DNA of 64,000 nucleotides. Origin: Endomychus coccineus (lineage: Eukaryota > Arthropoda > Insecta > Coleoptera > Endomychidae). Made by a program: the position numbers and the translations under genes. How positions within the stretch are numbered: position 1 is the stretch's first letter; the number at the start of each line of letters is the position of its first letter. The notes beneath the pieces are model-generated. The model was not told the DNA's origin. It searched no databases and saw only the letters and a program-made list of their open reading frames with translations. Shown here in pieces: positions 44,664 to 56,358 of this stretch. The stretch is from positions 277,370,742 to 277,434,741 of the forward strand of contig OY294067.1 of assembly GCA_958510875.1 (NCBI GenBank), read 5' to 3'.

Positions 44664-46940
44664 TATAAAGGTTCTAAAACTCTCGAACATCTCTCACCCT
44701 TGCCTAAATTTGTTACTTATTGAAATTGATTATTAGATTTTTGATTTATTTTGTACTAAAATATGGAAATATAAAATTTGAACCATGTAGCAAAAAAAAT
44801 ATAAATTTGAGTATTTTATTTAATTTCTCATTATATCAATTGATTTATTCTCAATTTTAGTATATAAATGTTAATTATGCCGCTTACTGGGGATACCTAA
44901 TGAAAAAATGAGGCCAGTACTCTAAAGAATAGACGAGTTAAAGAAGCGTTTTATTTATTTTTCATGACATATATAAGGACTTCCTATTTAAACAGGGTTG
45001 CCGGACGTGAACTGAATCCTTAGTTGTACCTCATTTTCTTTTTTTAATGTGAAACTCATCTGATAGATCTATTTGAAATGTTCCTAATAATATGTAAATT
45101 AAATTAAGCTCATTGAAACAATATGGATGCATTCGAATATTCGCATTTGCTGAAATGGTCAACAATTTTGCAGAATCGATAAATGATCTCGGTAACGAAT
45201 TCCTTCTCAATTTAGGGACGAGTTCATTCGTATTAGACGAAACAAAATTGGAAGGAATGAATGAAAAATTTTAAACAATTCCATTTAGTTCAAAAGTTGA
45301 AACATTCCGCATTTCCCAGTAGCTATCAAATACAGAAATGAATTATTAACAACTGAAAAGAAGTCAAAACCACGTACAACCCAGTAATAATTTATTGATA
45401 ACGTAAAATTTGTTATGGAGTCTGGTCGGTGCAACATGAAGCTTTTACACGCGGCATAGCGAATTTTATTTGGGAAATAAATTCGTTGCACCAACCTAGT
45501 AAAATACGTCCGACCAACCAGAAGATGGATGCACAATATTGCATCTCGAGTAGGAGTAATTCAAGTTTTAAGGTCTACGGCTGTGCCTGAGAATAATTTA
45601 GGCTTGTTTGTACGTAACTCTGAGTAGATTTTTATTTAAGATCTTTCATCACCTACAGTAATCCTAGTCTGAATGATTTGCTCTTATTTTGACATGTACA
45701 TTTTTTAGTTTTACTTTATAATTCATATTTAATTATAATGTTTGAAAAATATAGAAGCAAACCTATCTCATCACATTCCTAGATGTTCCAAGAATACCAC
45801 CTTCTTCGCATTAGAAGTTCTTAAATAGGTATGTGTTTTCAGGGAAATTATATAAAAGACTTATGAACGGAATAAATCCTAGCCCTTATTTCCTAGAGCT
45901 TAAAATTCTTATGACAGGGAGTGGTGGAGGTGTGAAGATCGGATTCAATTGTCTGATCCAATTTTCATTGTCCACAATCGTCAGCTCTAACTTTTTCGAA
46001 GGGAAACTATGAATATAATTCGAAAATAGGGCGCTTAAAGAAATATTACTATTATACAACTTCTCCATCAAGGTAGTACAGTTATGAAAGCAATATTTTA
46101 AGAAATCCTCAAAACTTGAAATATAAGCTATTAAATATATAATACAAACACTGTCAAAATTAGAAGATGATAGCCCTCATGGGACATGAGATATTTGCAA
46201 TTAAAAATGACATTTTTTGTACGTGTAGCATGGGAGAAGCGTGGGAAAATGATCAATTTTTTTTTTAGTATAGAATAACTTTTGAGATTCCGATAAAAAA
46301 CTAATATTTGTTAGAATGATATATTAAGAAAATATAAATAAAAAATTAAAATTATCTACCATGTAGTTTTAATAAGCAATTAAAATAAATATCTTATTTC
46401 GAAGATTATTTTCTGTGGAGGGGATATAAGAATAATCGCATGGAAACGATGCGGCAACGTTGTAAAGTGTAAAATGTAGAAACGGAAAGGAAGAGCGCGA
46501 AAAAATGAACCAATTAAAAATGTTTAAAGAAAATACTTGGCAACTCTAATAACAATTATTTATAATCGTTAGAATAAACGAATAAGTCTTATAGAGCAAT
46601 TTATTAATTTATAATAAATTATGACATTATATACCTATACAAAATATATTAAATGATATAATTATAACCAAGCGTAAAGCAAAACATTCATGACAAATAA
46701 CTTTCAATTATTGTAATATTCGCATAGGTTAGATTCGTCGTTATTTGTTGTCAAATCATTTAATTTTTTTTTTCACGTAGAGCATTTGCAACTTTTCTTT
46801 TTTTATCAATAACTTTTTTTTCAATCTTCCTTTATGACGGATACGATCACCCATAATTATTTATTTAATTAAATAATAATAACAACAGTAGCGTGTTTAT
46901 GTTTACTGCGCGTTAAAACTATAAGTAAGACTGGGCTGTA
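44664..46940. other. Long stretch without a recognised gene
   Basis: Open frames 45285-45536 and 45886-46071 (-) show no domain. No repeat pairing noticed. Confidence 0.5.
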
Positions 46941-46983
46941 TAAGATTTTGGGGTTAAAGCTCATCCCCACAAGGGGGTCAAAG

Positions 46984-47600
46984 TTACAAGATTGATGATA
47001 TAGGAAAAATCATTCCCCCAGAAATAAAAATCGACGGGTCCAAGCGATTTTTTTTTAAACGAACGGTATATGAGATATCGGCCGTGTTTCGTTTTGATTG
47101 GCCCATCCGGTATATTAGACAATGTTGAATGTAAATGCAAGGGAGAGACATAACTTCTAGGTCCTTAAAGGCATGCTTACAGTCTTGTCTGTAAAGCAGG
47201 TTTTTTATAATCCTAATTGCTGTACGCTGAAGCTTGAAAATATGAGACGTATTTACTGAGTGACCCCAGACTAAAATGTCATAACTAATTTTCGAGTGTA
47301 TTACACCAAAATAAGTTGTGAGCATTACATTAACAAATACAATTTTGTTCAAGTTTAATAGCACGTAAATTCCTTTAGCAACTGATGAAGCAACTTGATC
47401 ACAATGTTTCCTCCAAGTTAATCCTTTATCTAATAGTATTATCCAAGAAATGATATAAATTCACAATTGTTAGATTCCGATACTCAGATATAAGAATATT
47501 TCTATTCATTGTAACACAATAAGTCAAATTCGAATTTCGGCCACTACTTCTCACAAATTTATTAAAAATTAAATTCAAGCTGAATCTATTCATACAGAAA
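46984..47600 (-). pseudogene. C-terminal part of a LINE ORF2 (family 4)
   Basis: The minus strand reads LTWRKHCDQVASSVAKGIYVL (about 47400), then YFGVIHSKISYDILVWGHS (about 47300), IFKLQRTAIRIIKNLLYRQDC and SLPCIYIQHCLIYRM. This is the region following reverse transcriptase in Jockey/CR1-type LINEs. The catalytic boxes are not present. The frame is largely open over 127 codons, suggesting a moderately young fragment. Confidence 0.75.
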
Positions 47601-48214
47601 CATATACCTCTTTAATATAGTTACTTCAACCTATACATGCTTCGTCTAAAGTAAAATAAATTACTTCCGGTCAACTCGGAATTTCAGATTTCATTTTATG
47701 GTAATCGAAGAGCACATTTTGTTCATTCCATGCTTATTTAATTGTAGAATTCGTAAATTACGGATATGCTTTAACATTATTTGCACAGAAGTCTCTGAAC
47801 TCTAATTGATGTTTCGCGATTAACACAAAGCATCATTATCATAATGTAACGGTCAGGGCGGAAGTATGCTATGATCGTATTTATTTGAAATGCCAACGTA
47901 AATATACTCACAATCGAAATATTAAAACTGTAGGTATATAAATGTTTAAAAATATCACACTAAAATCTCCCTATATTCATATAGTCTGTGGATACAACTC
48001 AAAAACTGAAATTTGAGGATGAGTTCATTTATATAATAAACAAAAGATGAAGTTTCTCAGGAGCAGCAACAATAATGGTGAAACGAATGAGGCGTTAATA
48101 AATTGAAAATTCACAAACGTTTATGAATACTTAAAACAAATCAAATCAATTCGGTTAATTGATGCTTTCGGATGGTTTTGGTGCTTACTTGTTGAAAATT
48201 CATATCTATAGTTT
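47601..48214. other. No gene seen
   Basis: No domain or repeat pairing noticed. Confidence 0.5.
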
Positions 48215-48330
48215 TAATAAAAAATACACTTGTAATAAATTTTCACACACTTCGTTTTTATTAAACAACACATGACATGTTTCACCACACGGTGGCTTTA
48301 TCAAACAATGGTTTTAAACTATGGTTCATT
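48215..48330. repeat. Left arm of a 115-bp inverted pair enclosing the Helentron piece
   Basis: Pairs with 50835-50960. The minus strand contains TTTGATAAAGCCACC, GTGTGGTGAAACATGTC, an arrangement reminiscent of Penelope hammerheads (stem II-like CACC/GGTG, then GAAACATGTC) but with the CTGATGA core changed to TTGATAA. Probably a terminal repeat of another Penelope-like family. Confidence 0.55.
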
Positions 48331-48740
48331 CCTTAAATATTAAGATTAAGAACTAGAATGATACATAGTCTTGTTACTATCCCCATGTCAGAACTAAATT
48401 ATCATAAGGAATTTTCAATTATTAAAAAGATAGCAACTGATAATGGCTATAACGAAAACATTATGATTGATTTACTCAAGAAAAAAGACGTGTGGCACTC
48501 GATGACTGCCGCGGTAAAGCTATTGCATAGCTTTTTTTTCTCAACTTATGCAATTATAATTATTTATTTATTTCTAATTTATGCAGTATTTTTTTTTCTT
48601 TGATATTAATTCAAGTTACACTTTTTGAGCGTGGTGACGCTTCTTTTATTGAATAAATGAGAAGTTAATATCGTTTAAAATATTTTTATTATCTTACAAT
48701 ACATGTAGGTAGGTTATTCAGGAATTTGTTATCATTGAAA

Positions 48741-49880
48741 CTATAGGTTTATGGTAACTGAATAACTGAAATAAGAAACATAAGTTTGAGACTTGATATC
48801 CTCTAAATATCTGGAAAATACCGCGTCAATTGTGGTCCCATATTTTGTTGTCGACTCTTGTGGATCATTATTCATTTTCAAATTCAATTTTTCCGAAAGA
48901 AAAGTTGTCAACCGCTCTGATTTTTTATCAGTGAAGTTGATGTTGAAATCGCCAGCCAAGATAAGTGGAAATTTATTACCATTTGTACCAAGTATTTTCG
49001 ACCCTTCTTCAGTGTACTCCAGTAAAGTGCGATGAATAAAATGCTCTACCTCGTCCAATTTTGGATTCGGTTAGATGTAAATTGCTACTATGACTATGTG
49101 TAGGTCATTTCTAAGTTTGCATAAGCACGCACAAATATCTCCAACAAATGAGCGCCTAACATTAACATCGCAACTAACGTGTACAATATTTATTTCAATA
49201 TTCGGAGTCATAATATTAGTTACATTATTATTATTTTGGTAAATAGCTACCCCACCTTTTGGAACAGTATCTCGTTTAAATTGAACAATACAATTGAAAT
49301 TAGGTATTTCAATCGGATTATCATGCGCCATGCAAGTTTCGGTAAGAAGTAACATATTTGTTTGTCTCGTAACTGAATCTTGTAAATCGTATTTCTGACT
49401 ATTTAGACATTGGCAATTGAAAGTCATTATTGAAATGCCATTTCTATTACTAATGAAATCTAAGACACTTTGAGCTGTCGTCTGAACACTATTTAAAGAC
49501 AGTCTTTTGAATTCTTGCAACAAAGATGCAGTCGATGCAGCTTGCCTTCCATTATGATAAAACTTGAATGTAGAATTATCGTTTTTTGTCGTGATATACA
49601 ATTTTTCAATATTAGTCACCCGAGAGAGCGCAACATAAACGAGTTCCTGAGAATGTGCTTTACTATACTCATATACTATTACGTCAAAAGTTCCACCTTC
49701 CGACTTATGTATAGTTATAGCAAGAGCTGATGTTAATGGAAAATGTTTGCGTTTGGCTATACATTTTCTATTCGATGTTAATGAAATATTTGCTGTTCGT
49801 AATTCAATGGGAACAGCGAGATTGCCGACTCTATTTTGCACTGCTAGAGCGGCTGCTTTTTGCCTTAATTATGTCACTGT
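48741..49880 (-). pseudogene. Helentron remnant: helicase C-terminus and endonuclease
   Basis: First frame (49841 to 49071): NRVGNLAVPIELR, FPLTSALAITIHKSEGGTFD (superfamily-1 Pif1-type helicase box) and ELVYVALSRVTNIEKLYI (final helicase motif); then, in the same chain, ISIMTFNCQCLNS, LLLTETCMAHDN and KGGVAIYQ, an AP-like endonuclease/exonuclease/phosphatase domain. Second frame (49058 to 48741): LILAGDFNINFTD and STTKYGTTIDAVF, the rest of that endonuclease. Helicase and endonuclease in one protein is the Helentron arrangement. The Rep domain is missing and a frameshift/stop near 49065 separates the pieces. A rolling-circle transposon relic. Confidence 0.85.
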
Positions 49881-50834
49881 CACACTGACATCATCAATAA
49901 CCTACAAATTTCATACCTATTTATTTCAGTTGTAAAACAATAATGAACTACAAATTAAAAATTATCTTGGTCAAGGGTGGTTGTGGAATGTAAAACGAAA
50001 TGTTAACTTTGAACCTTTTACAAGGTTGCAATAGCCACAAACGGGGTCGAAAACTGTTTTAAATTAGTTAATTTTCGATAAATCGAATGACGTTCACGTG
50101 AGGGGCGCGTAGCTCGCGAGTTAGAAAAGTGCAAATCTTCGGAACATATAACGTCTTTGCAAGGAATTTTCGCATGCGGTTTTCACTCCATGTCGTTAGT
50201 TTATGAACGGGGCCAACTAAAGAGCATAGTCTCGGGCCCCAAAATGTCGATTAAATAGGAAAATTTAATTAAAATAGAAACAGGTACTCTCAGGTCTCAG
50301 CTACGCACGTCTAACGTATAAACTCTAACTGACGCGTAGTGAACTCTTAGAGGCATATGTCAAAATCATTTCGTTCGTAGCTGATTACATAGGACGTCTG
50401 GCGTTCATGCAATTGTGTTTTTATACAATTCGAACCTTTCAATTTCGATAAGCCACGTGAAAATCCCGGAGTCTAAAGCGCTAGAGTGTTATAACATTCG
50501 TATAACATATAGAAATTTCTCACTTTTAGAAACTTCAAATTAATTAATTAATTTGACATATGTTAGGTGTTTAGGTCTTAGGTTTTTTCGTTATGGAATT
50601 TCTTGATTCGGTCGCCGACTCGCCGCGCTCAAAGCCCGCTATATGCAATAGCTTAACAACTTACAGAAAATTGAAACTACTAAGTTTAAAAATACAGGAA
50701 ACCTTTTAAATGATCAGAAAGAATTTACCAATTCTCCATTATTAAATTTATTTGTAAGTAACTCTTATCCTACCGTACACGTACCTCAATCATCCCCTCC
50801 ATCTTTATCTTAATTTAAATATTTAAGGATAAAC
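49881..50834. other. No gene seen
   Basis: Between the Helentron piece and the right arm of the inverted pair. Could be Helentron or Penelope UTR; nothing recognised. Confidence 0.4.
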
Positions 50835-50960
50835 CATAGTTTGTAAAATGATTGTTTGATAAAGCCACCGCGTGTTGAAACATGTCACGTTTTGTTTAAT
50901 AAAAACAAAGCTTGTGAAAATTCATTAGAAGTGTATTTTTTATTAAAACTATGTTTGTTG
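50835..50960. repeat. Right arm of the inverted pair around the Helentron piece
   Basis: GTTTGATAAAGCCACCG, TGTTGAAACATGTCACG, then TTTAATAAAAACAAAG and AGTGTATTTTTTATTAAAAC. Inverse of 48215-48330 with scattered differences. Confidence 0.6.
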
Positions 50961-51486
50961 CGTTTGCATTAATACAAATAAAACTAACTGGACAAATGAA
51001 TAGTCAGATGTATTTCACTACAAGTACAGGCGATCAAATAATGTCCATTGTGTTTATTATCAACTCTCGAATTCTAATCCTAATCATACATAACAGTTTT
51101 TGACGTTGAGTCATGCCAGAAAATATGAGGTTCTCTCCAACGGATAATAGAACATTTACCATGCTGGTAAAATTAATTAATCCTGTTTATAGAAATGTTC
51201 CAATATTCCTACATACGCCCATGGTATGTGGTATGTAAACGAGATAAATTAATATTAATACAACAAAGAATAATGTATACAACACACATGGTTTGCAATT
51301 AACATTACACAAATAATTCTTAGTATTCGAGGTACTGTCAAAATAATTAATACACCATCAATAATATTACTCATATAGCCTTGAGCAAGAATGACTAAAC
51401 AGATGGATAATCAGTTATTAATTTGTGTTCAAATAGTTGGGGAACCTACGTAATTCAAGCAAGGAAGAAATAATATCACAGGGTTA
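50961..51486. other. No gene seen
   Basis: No domain or repeat pairing noticed. Confidence 0.5.
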
Positions 51487-51488
51487 TA

Positions 51489-53480
51489 CGAGGGCAAAAC
51501 TTATTTTATTTCTCAACATAATCTCCTTGTGGCCAGATATACTTCGTCCAACGGTTTTCTAATTTTTCGATCCCTTCCAAATAATACGATTTCGGCAATC
51601 CTTCAAAATAGGAGCTTGTTTCAGCGATTACCTCATTAGTCCAGTCATCCTGGGAAATTTTCTACAGCAAAAAAACCAAAAATTCCAATGGACTTTTTCA
51701 ACGTATAAGGGGGTATTTTGGTGCGCTAAACACGATGGTATGGTCCAAATTGAGCTACCGGATACGAAACATGCCGCAAATCGCCGATTTATGGCCATTT
51801 TCGGGTTTTTCGAAGATTTAACAAAATCTATGCATTTTTATGAAAATAGTCAAGAGAGCAAAGTTGTAGTGCTCATCAACACTCATCATCTGGTTCAAAC
51901 TAAATGGCGCTAGCGGTCTTGGAACTCAAAATATGGCCATTTTAAAGTGGGGAAAATGACCATTTTTGCGTTTTTCGAAGATAGGGCCGAATCTATGCAT
52001 TTTTATAAGAATAATCAGGGGAGCAAAGTTATAAAAGTTAAAAATACCAGTAATCTGGTCCAAACTAGATGACGCTAAAACGGCCATATTTTGAGTTTCA
52101 TGACTGCTAGCGCCATCTAATTTAGACCAGATTACGGGTATTTTTGACTACTATAACTTTGCTCCTCTGACTATTTTTATAAAAATGCATAGATTCGGCC
52201 CTATCTTCGAAAAACGCAAAAATGACCATTTTCGCCACATTAAAATGACCATATTTCTAAGAACGCTAGCGCGATCTAGTTTAAACCAGATGATGAGTCT
52301 TGATAAGCACTACAACTTTCCTCTCCTGACTATTTTCATAAAAATGCATAGATTTTGTTATATCTTCGAAAAACCCGAAAACGACAAAAAAATGGCCATA
52401 AATCGGCGATTTGCAGTATGTTCCGTATCCGGTAGCTCAATTTGGACCATACCATCATGCTTAGCGCACCAAAATACCCCCTTATACGTTGGCAAAGTTC
52501 ATTGGAATTTTTTGGACCGACATTTTTGCCAGGATGACTGGACTACATCGTTGGAGCCAAATCTCTTTCAGACAAGCTTCAGGTTTGAAAATAGAAAATA
52601 ATCGCTAGGGGCCAAATCTGGAGAATACGGTGAATGACGAACCAATTCGTAGCGCAATTCATGCAATTTTGCCATTGCGACTGCGGACCTGTGTGCCGGT
52701 GTGTTGTCCTGGTGGAAGAGCACTTTTATCTTTGGCAAATGCGGCCGCTTTCGCTTCAAATCGGCGTTGAATCCATCCAACAGCTCTGCATACTATACAC
52801 CGGTGATCGTTTTGTCCTTTTCAAGGTAATCGATATGGACGATACCGTGTGCATCCCAAAACACTGTCGACATGATTTTGTTGGCCGATAAACCCACATT
52901 GGTCTTTTTCGGCTTCGATTCGCCATGACAAATCCACTGTTTCGACTGTTCTTTGGTGTGTTGTGATGGATCCATGTTTCGTCCACAGTGACGAAAAAAG
53001 TCCTTATCGCGTTTGAACATTGCCAAATACTCCTCTGAAGTTGTCACACGGTCGCGCTTGTTCTCAACAGAGAGCAAATGCGACAACCATGTGGCAGACA
53101 GATAGCTTTCTAATATTCTAAAATTTATGCAAAATGTTCCGTACCCGTTCGGTTGAGATGACCATAGCCTCATCAATCTCGTGCATTTTAACGTGCCGAT
53201 CGTTCAATATCATACCATGGATTTCATCGACGATTTCGGGCGTTGTAACCTCAATTGGACGACCAGAACGTTCGGCCTTCTTTGTGGTCATACTACCACA
53301 ACGAAAATCAGTAAACCACTTGTGAATCGTTCCAATCGATGGTGGTAATGTTCAACCAGTGATGCTTTGGTATGTGTAATTTTTTCCACGCAAAAAATAA
53401 TGTTTAATCAAGACGCGAAATACACTTTTTTCCATGTTTACAAAAAAGGTGCTTGCTTTCAATGGGTGTCAAAACAGAAC
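51489..53480 (-). pseudogene. DD34D mariner transposase, frameshifted and interrupted
   Basis: From right to left on the minus strand: decayed N-terminus, SVENKRDRVTTSEEYLAMF (about 53050), a segment that in another frame has DETWIHH (about 52980, first catalytic D), STVFWDAHGIVHIDYLEKDKT (about 52830), FHQDNTPAHRSAVAMAKLHE (about 52700, second D) and YSPDLAPSDYFLF (about 52600, third D in PSDYF; 34 residues from the second). The C-terminal part lies beyond the palindrome (51489-51633). Several frameshifts. Related to the SETMAR-type mariners. Confidence 0.88.
51637..52545. mobile_element. Palindromic element P3, 0.91 kb, inside the mariner
   Basis: Ends TAGTCCAGTCATCCTGG (51637) and CCAGGATGACTGGACTA (to 52545), flanked by CAT at 51634-51636 and 52546-52548. 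The related mariner at 22319-23075 reads CCTCATCGTTGG across this point, which gives the empty site and confirms a 3-bp duplication. The arms pair throughout (GGTCCAAATTGAGCTACCGG against its inverse; AAAATGCATAGATTC). No protein-coding capacity is conserved between arms. Confidence 0.9.
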
Positions 53481-53613
53481 CGAATGACATATCTGTCTGA
53501 AAATTTTAATGCGTTCTACTTAATGCTGGTACATCACAAATGTCACGTGGGATTTTCGATTGTGGCGCCATCTGTTTTATTTTCAAGGAACCTTTCACTT
53601 TGCCCTCGTACAA

Positions 53614-53964
53614 CGCGTGAGCTATCTGCAGTAACCAAAGTTCATAACTTTGGGAACATAGTTTGCGTGGGGGTGGGGGACAATCTTCATCGACATGTTC
53701 CTTACACTGCATATGACGGTAAAGGTATTCGAACATATGTTCCGGAACCTCATTCTGGTTGAGAAACACCACATCCAAATGTTTTAGGATGTATTCCACC
53801 GGTAGAAATAATAAGTCTCGTTTGGTCAGCTCGCTTGAAGGTTTTTCCATTGCCTTCATTAGATTATCATATACGTATCTGATGGTTGACTGCATTCCGG
53901 ACCTAGGATTATCAAGAGAAAGTTGTTGCATTATCTTTGAGATAAATTTATCGTAGGGATTCAT
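53614..53964 (-). CDS. Unrecognised exon-like open frame beside the mariner
   Basis: From MNPYDKFISKIMQQLS the frame is open for about 117 codons to SYELWLLQIAHAL, then runs into the mariner terminal repeat (YEGKVKGSLK is transposon sequence). The composition looks like a real soluble, helical protein (LPVEYILKHLDVVFLNQNEV, MFEYLYRHMQ). A possible acceptor AAGCTGACAG precedes the ATG at 53964, and a possible donor CAGTGTAAGG follows RHMQ. I do not recognise the family. It may be an exon of a host gene whose 3' side was hit by the mariner, or a domain carried in by a transposon. Confidence 0.4.
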
Positions 53965-54480
53965 GACTGTCAGCTTCAGATGTTTACGTAGAACTGAGAA
54001 ATTTCAAACATAAATGTCCACAAATCACCTGATCATACTTTTGATAAAGAATCGTTATTATAGATAATTCTAACCCCCCCACCCAGGTATCGAGCTAGTT
54101 CCTTTGGTGGTTTTAAATTTCCAAAAGAGTCAAAGTATTCCACTTGGTTATTTATTTTTCTAAAGGCCACCCAATGAGTACCGTTGTTTTTTATCGAATC
54201 CAAATTCATAATGGCGCATTCTTGGCCCTAGGGGGGTTTCCTAGGTAAATTGTCCCGCATAAAGACACCACGAAAATGGGGTATTTTTATTTTTTTCAAA
54301 GTCCACCTACCCCTGGTTCCACAAATGAGGGGCGTAGAGGTTGTATTGTGAGTTCTAGAGTTACTTCACTATCTCATCTGACACAGTATCGACAATGCCA
54401 AAATTCGATTGGTATGTTCTGACTACGACATGGCGTAACTGTTTCTTTTTACCAAAAACAATTTCATCTATGGTTGAATA
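53965..54480. other. No gene seen
   Basis: Contains short C runs; could be intron of the putative gene ending at 53614. Nothing recognised. Confidence 0.4.
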
Positions 54481-54599
54481 AGACAATTCATCCCCCCCCC
54501 CTCCCCATTAATGCGTAACAAAATAACTTGGAAAATGATGAAGTTAGACAAAACCCCCACAAAACTTTTGCACCTCCGATATAATCATTTGCTTCCATT

Positions 54600-55105
54600 C
54601 ATACAGAATATTCCTGAACTGAATTTTCGATTTAGGCCTCCCTTGAAAAGTTATGACCTTTAAAAGATGGCAGCTGAAATATAGATTTTGTTGGTTATCT
54701 CAGAAATAAGCTAGTGTGATCATTCTGACCTATTGGTCCATTTTATTCTTTACCGGAACATGGTGAAATAAACTACCCTTAATAAAGACAGCTTTTCCTT
54801 TTTTCTAAATTTTCAGATATAACAATATTGTTTAGGTATATCCCCATCACACAAACTTATTTATCTCTTTCAGTTTTCGGGTAATAACATAAAATCATTT
54901 TTATCATATTAACCTATGCAAAGATATAGACAATTCAATTGATGACACTATTACAAAATTAACACTAACTGGCCCATCAAATTTGTTTTTTTTTCAAGTG
55001 GGGTTATTTCTGCGATAACCAATAAAACCTACATTTCAGCTGCCATAAGCAACTTTTTATGGGAGACCCAAATTGGAAAATTGTATATGAAACACCCCCC
55101 TTCAA
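54600..55105. repeat. Inverted-repeat element, arms about 80 bp
   Basis: 54633-54711 (AAGTTATGACC..GATGGCAGCTGAAATATAG..TTGGTTATCTCAGAAATAA) pairs with 55003-55085 in the opposite sense, over an internal segment of about 290 bp. Imperfect arms, no recognised protein; an old MITE or fold-back. Confidence 0.6.
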
Positions 55106-56358
55106 ATCGGGTACGGAGGTCACCGTTTCATTTTTATTAGGTAGTTCCAGAACACTACTTACAGTAATAAATAAAAGACATCGAATTTTGGAAATACACT
55201 GAAAGCTATAGGTCCTAAAGAAGCTAGTTACTCGAATGTGGGCGCCTTCTTGATCAATGTACATAAACATAGAAAGCCACTTAGCTTAACTTTATATTCA
55301 AATAAATGTTCAGCGCTAGTTAAATATCTCAGAGTACGTTATGTTAATCATTTCGTTATGATTATTTGATTTCATATATTGATGTTGAATTCTTGGAGCA
55401 ATAGAAAAAATACTTACTGTATATGAAATGAGTCTTCCGAATATTCAAGATCAGGGAACACCTCCATACGTTGTTACCTTTCAAGGTATGAATCATATAG
55501 CCGAAGGCCAAATACCTAACCTACGATTTATTGCTGAATTTCACAAGTACTTTTGCCAGCAACAATTATATATCAACAGAATTTTCAAAATATGGAGTCA
55601 ATAACGTTGAGTTTAGATTATGAATAGTATGTTTCTAAACTAGACCATATATATAGGTATGTAACATAATTAATATGACCTACATTATAAACAATATAAT
55701 ATAATTGAGGGTTTGCTAATTATTTTACATTACCAGAGTTGAGAAATGTGCTAAGAACATAGTAAATACTCACACTAAAAACTAGTCTACCAAATTTGAA
55801 TAACACCCCCGCACTTATTCAACCACCACAATTTCATTAATTATCGTCTGGAATTGAATTTGAATTGATCTATTACAGCTACTTGATAAACATTAATTTC
55901 CTGAATTGCTCAAGTGGTAAAAATTGTAAATATTGATAAAAGACACATTTAAACAAATACACGTTATCAGACCTAGCGGTGCGCGTCCCTGTCCACGAAA
56001 ACAAGAAATCGAACTGTCAGTTGTCGCCGCCCAGCTGATTACGTTTGGCATTATGTTGCTATGTTCATTGCACCTCTGGAAATGTGTTCCACGTGTTTGT
56101 CCTATTCTGTATGCTTCGCATTGGTCGATTTGAATCGAAAATTCTAAATTAACCAATGAAACACTCTTCCTGGCCGACAGTATTTGAAGTGAACCGAATG
56201 AGTAACACATTTGTTGTAAATCAATACCACAGTGAAGATAGTCATTTCGTGTTGGCGCCTACGTATACGTTCGCTAGGCCGTATTCAATAAACAGATAAG
56301 TCGGTTTGTTCTATGCTGCATAGAGAAATCTGAAATATGCCTAAACTTTAAAGCAAAA
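55106..56358. other. Sequence upstream of Pin1, presumed promoter side
   Basis: The last 400 bases before the Pin1 start are richer in CG-containing strings (GTCGCCGCCCAGCTG, GGCGCCTACGTATACG) than the surroundings, as often seen near housekeeping promoters. No TATA box at a convincing distance was identified. Minus-strand open frame 55893-56210 has no recognised domain. Confidence 0.4.

Larger units (their letters stand above)
51489..53608 (-). mobile_element. DD34D mariner split by a palindrome
   Basis: Terminal repeats CGAGGGCAAA (left) and TTTGCCCTCG (right) after/before TA (51487-51488, 53609-53610). Without the inserted 909-bp palindrome and one target triplet the element is 1.21 kb, close to the usual mariner size. 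The coding strand is minus and the whole transposase can be followed in pieces. The same family occurs at 22319-23075 and 30380-30560. Confidence 0.9.

Noticed and set aside
52185..52601. 138-codon open frame
   Set aside because: Lies in the right arm of palindrome P3 and crosses its end into the mariner; not conserved in the other arm.
55893..56210. 105-codon minus-strand open frame upstream of Pin1
   Set aside because: No domain; more likely the Pin1 promoter side read backwards.
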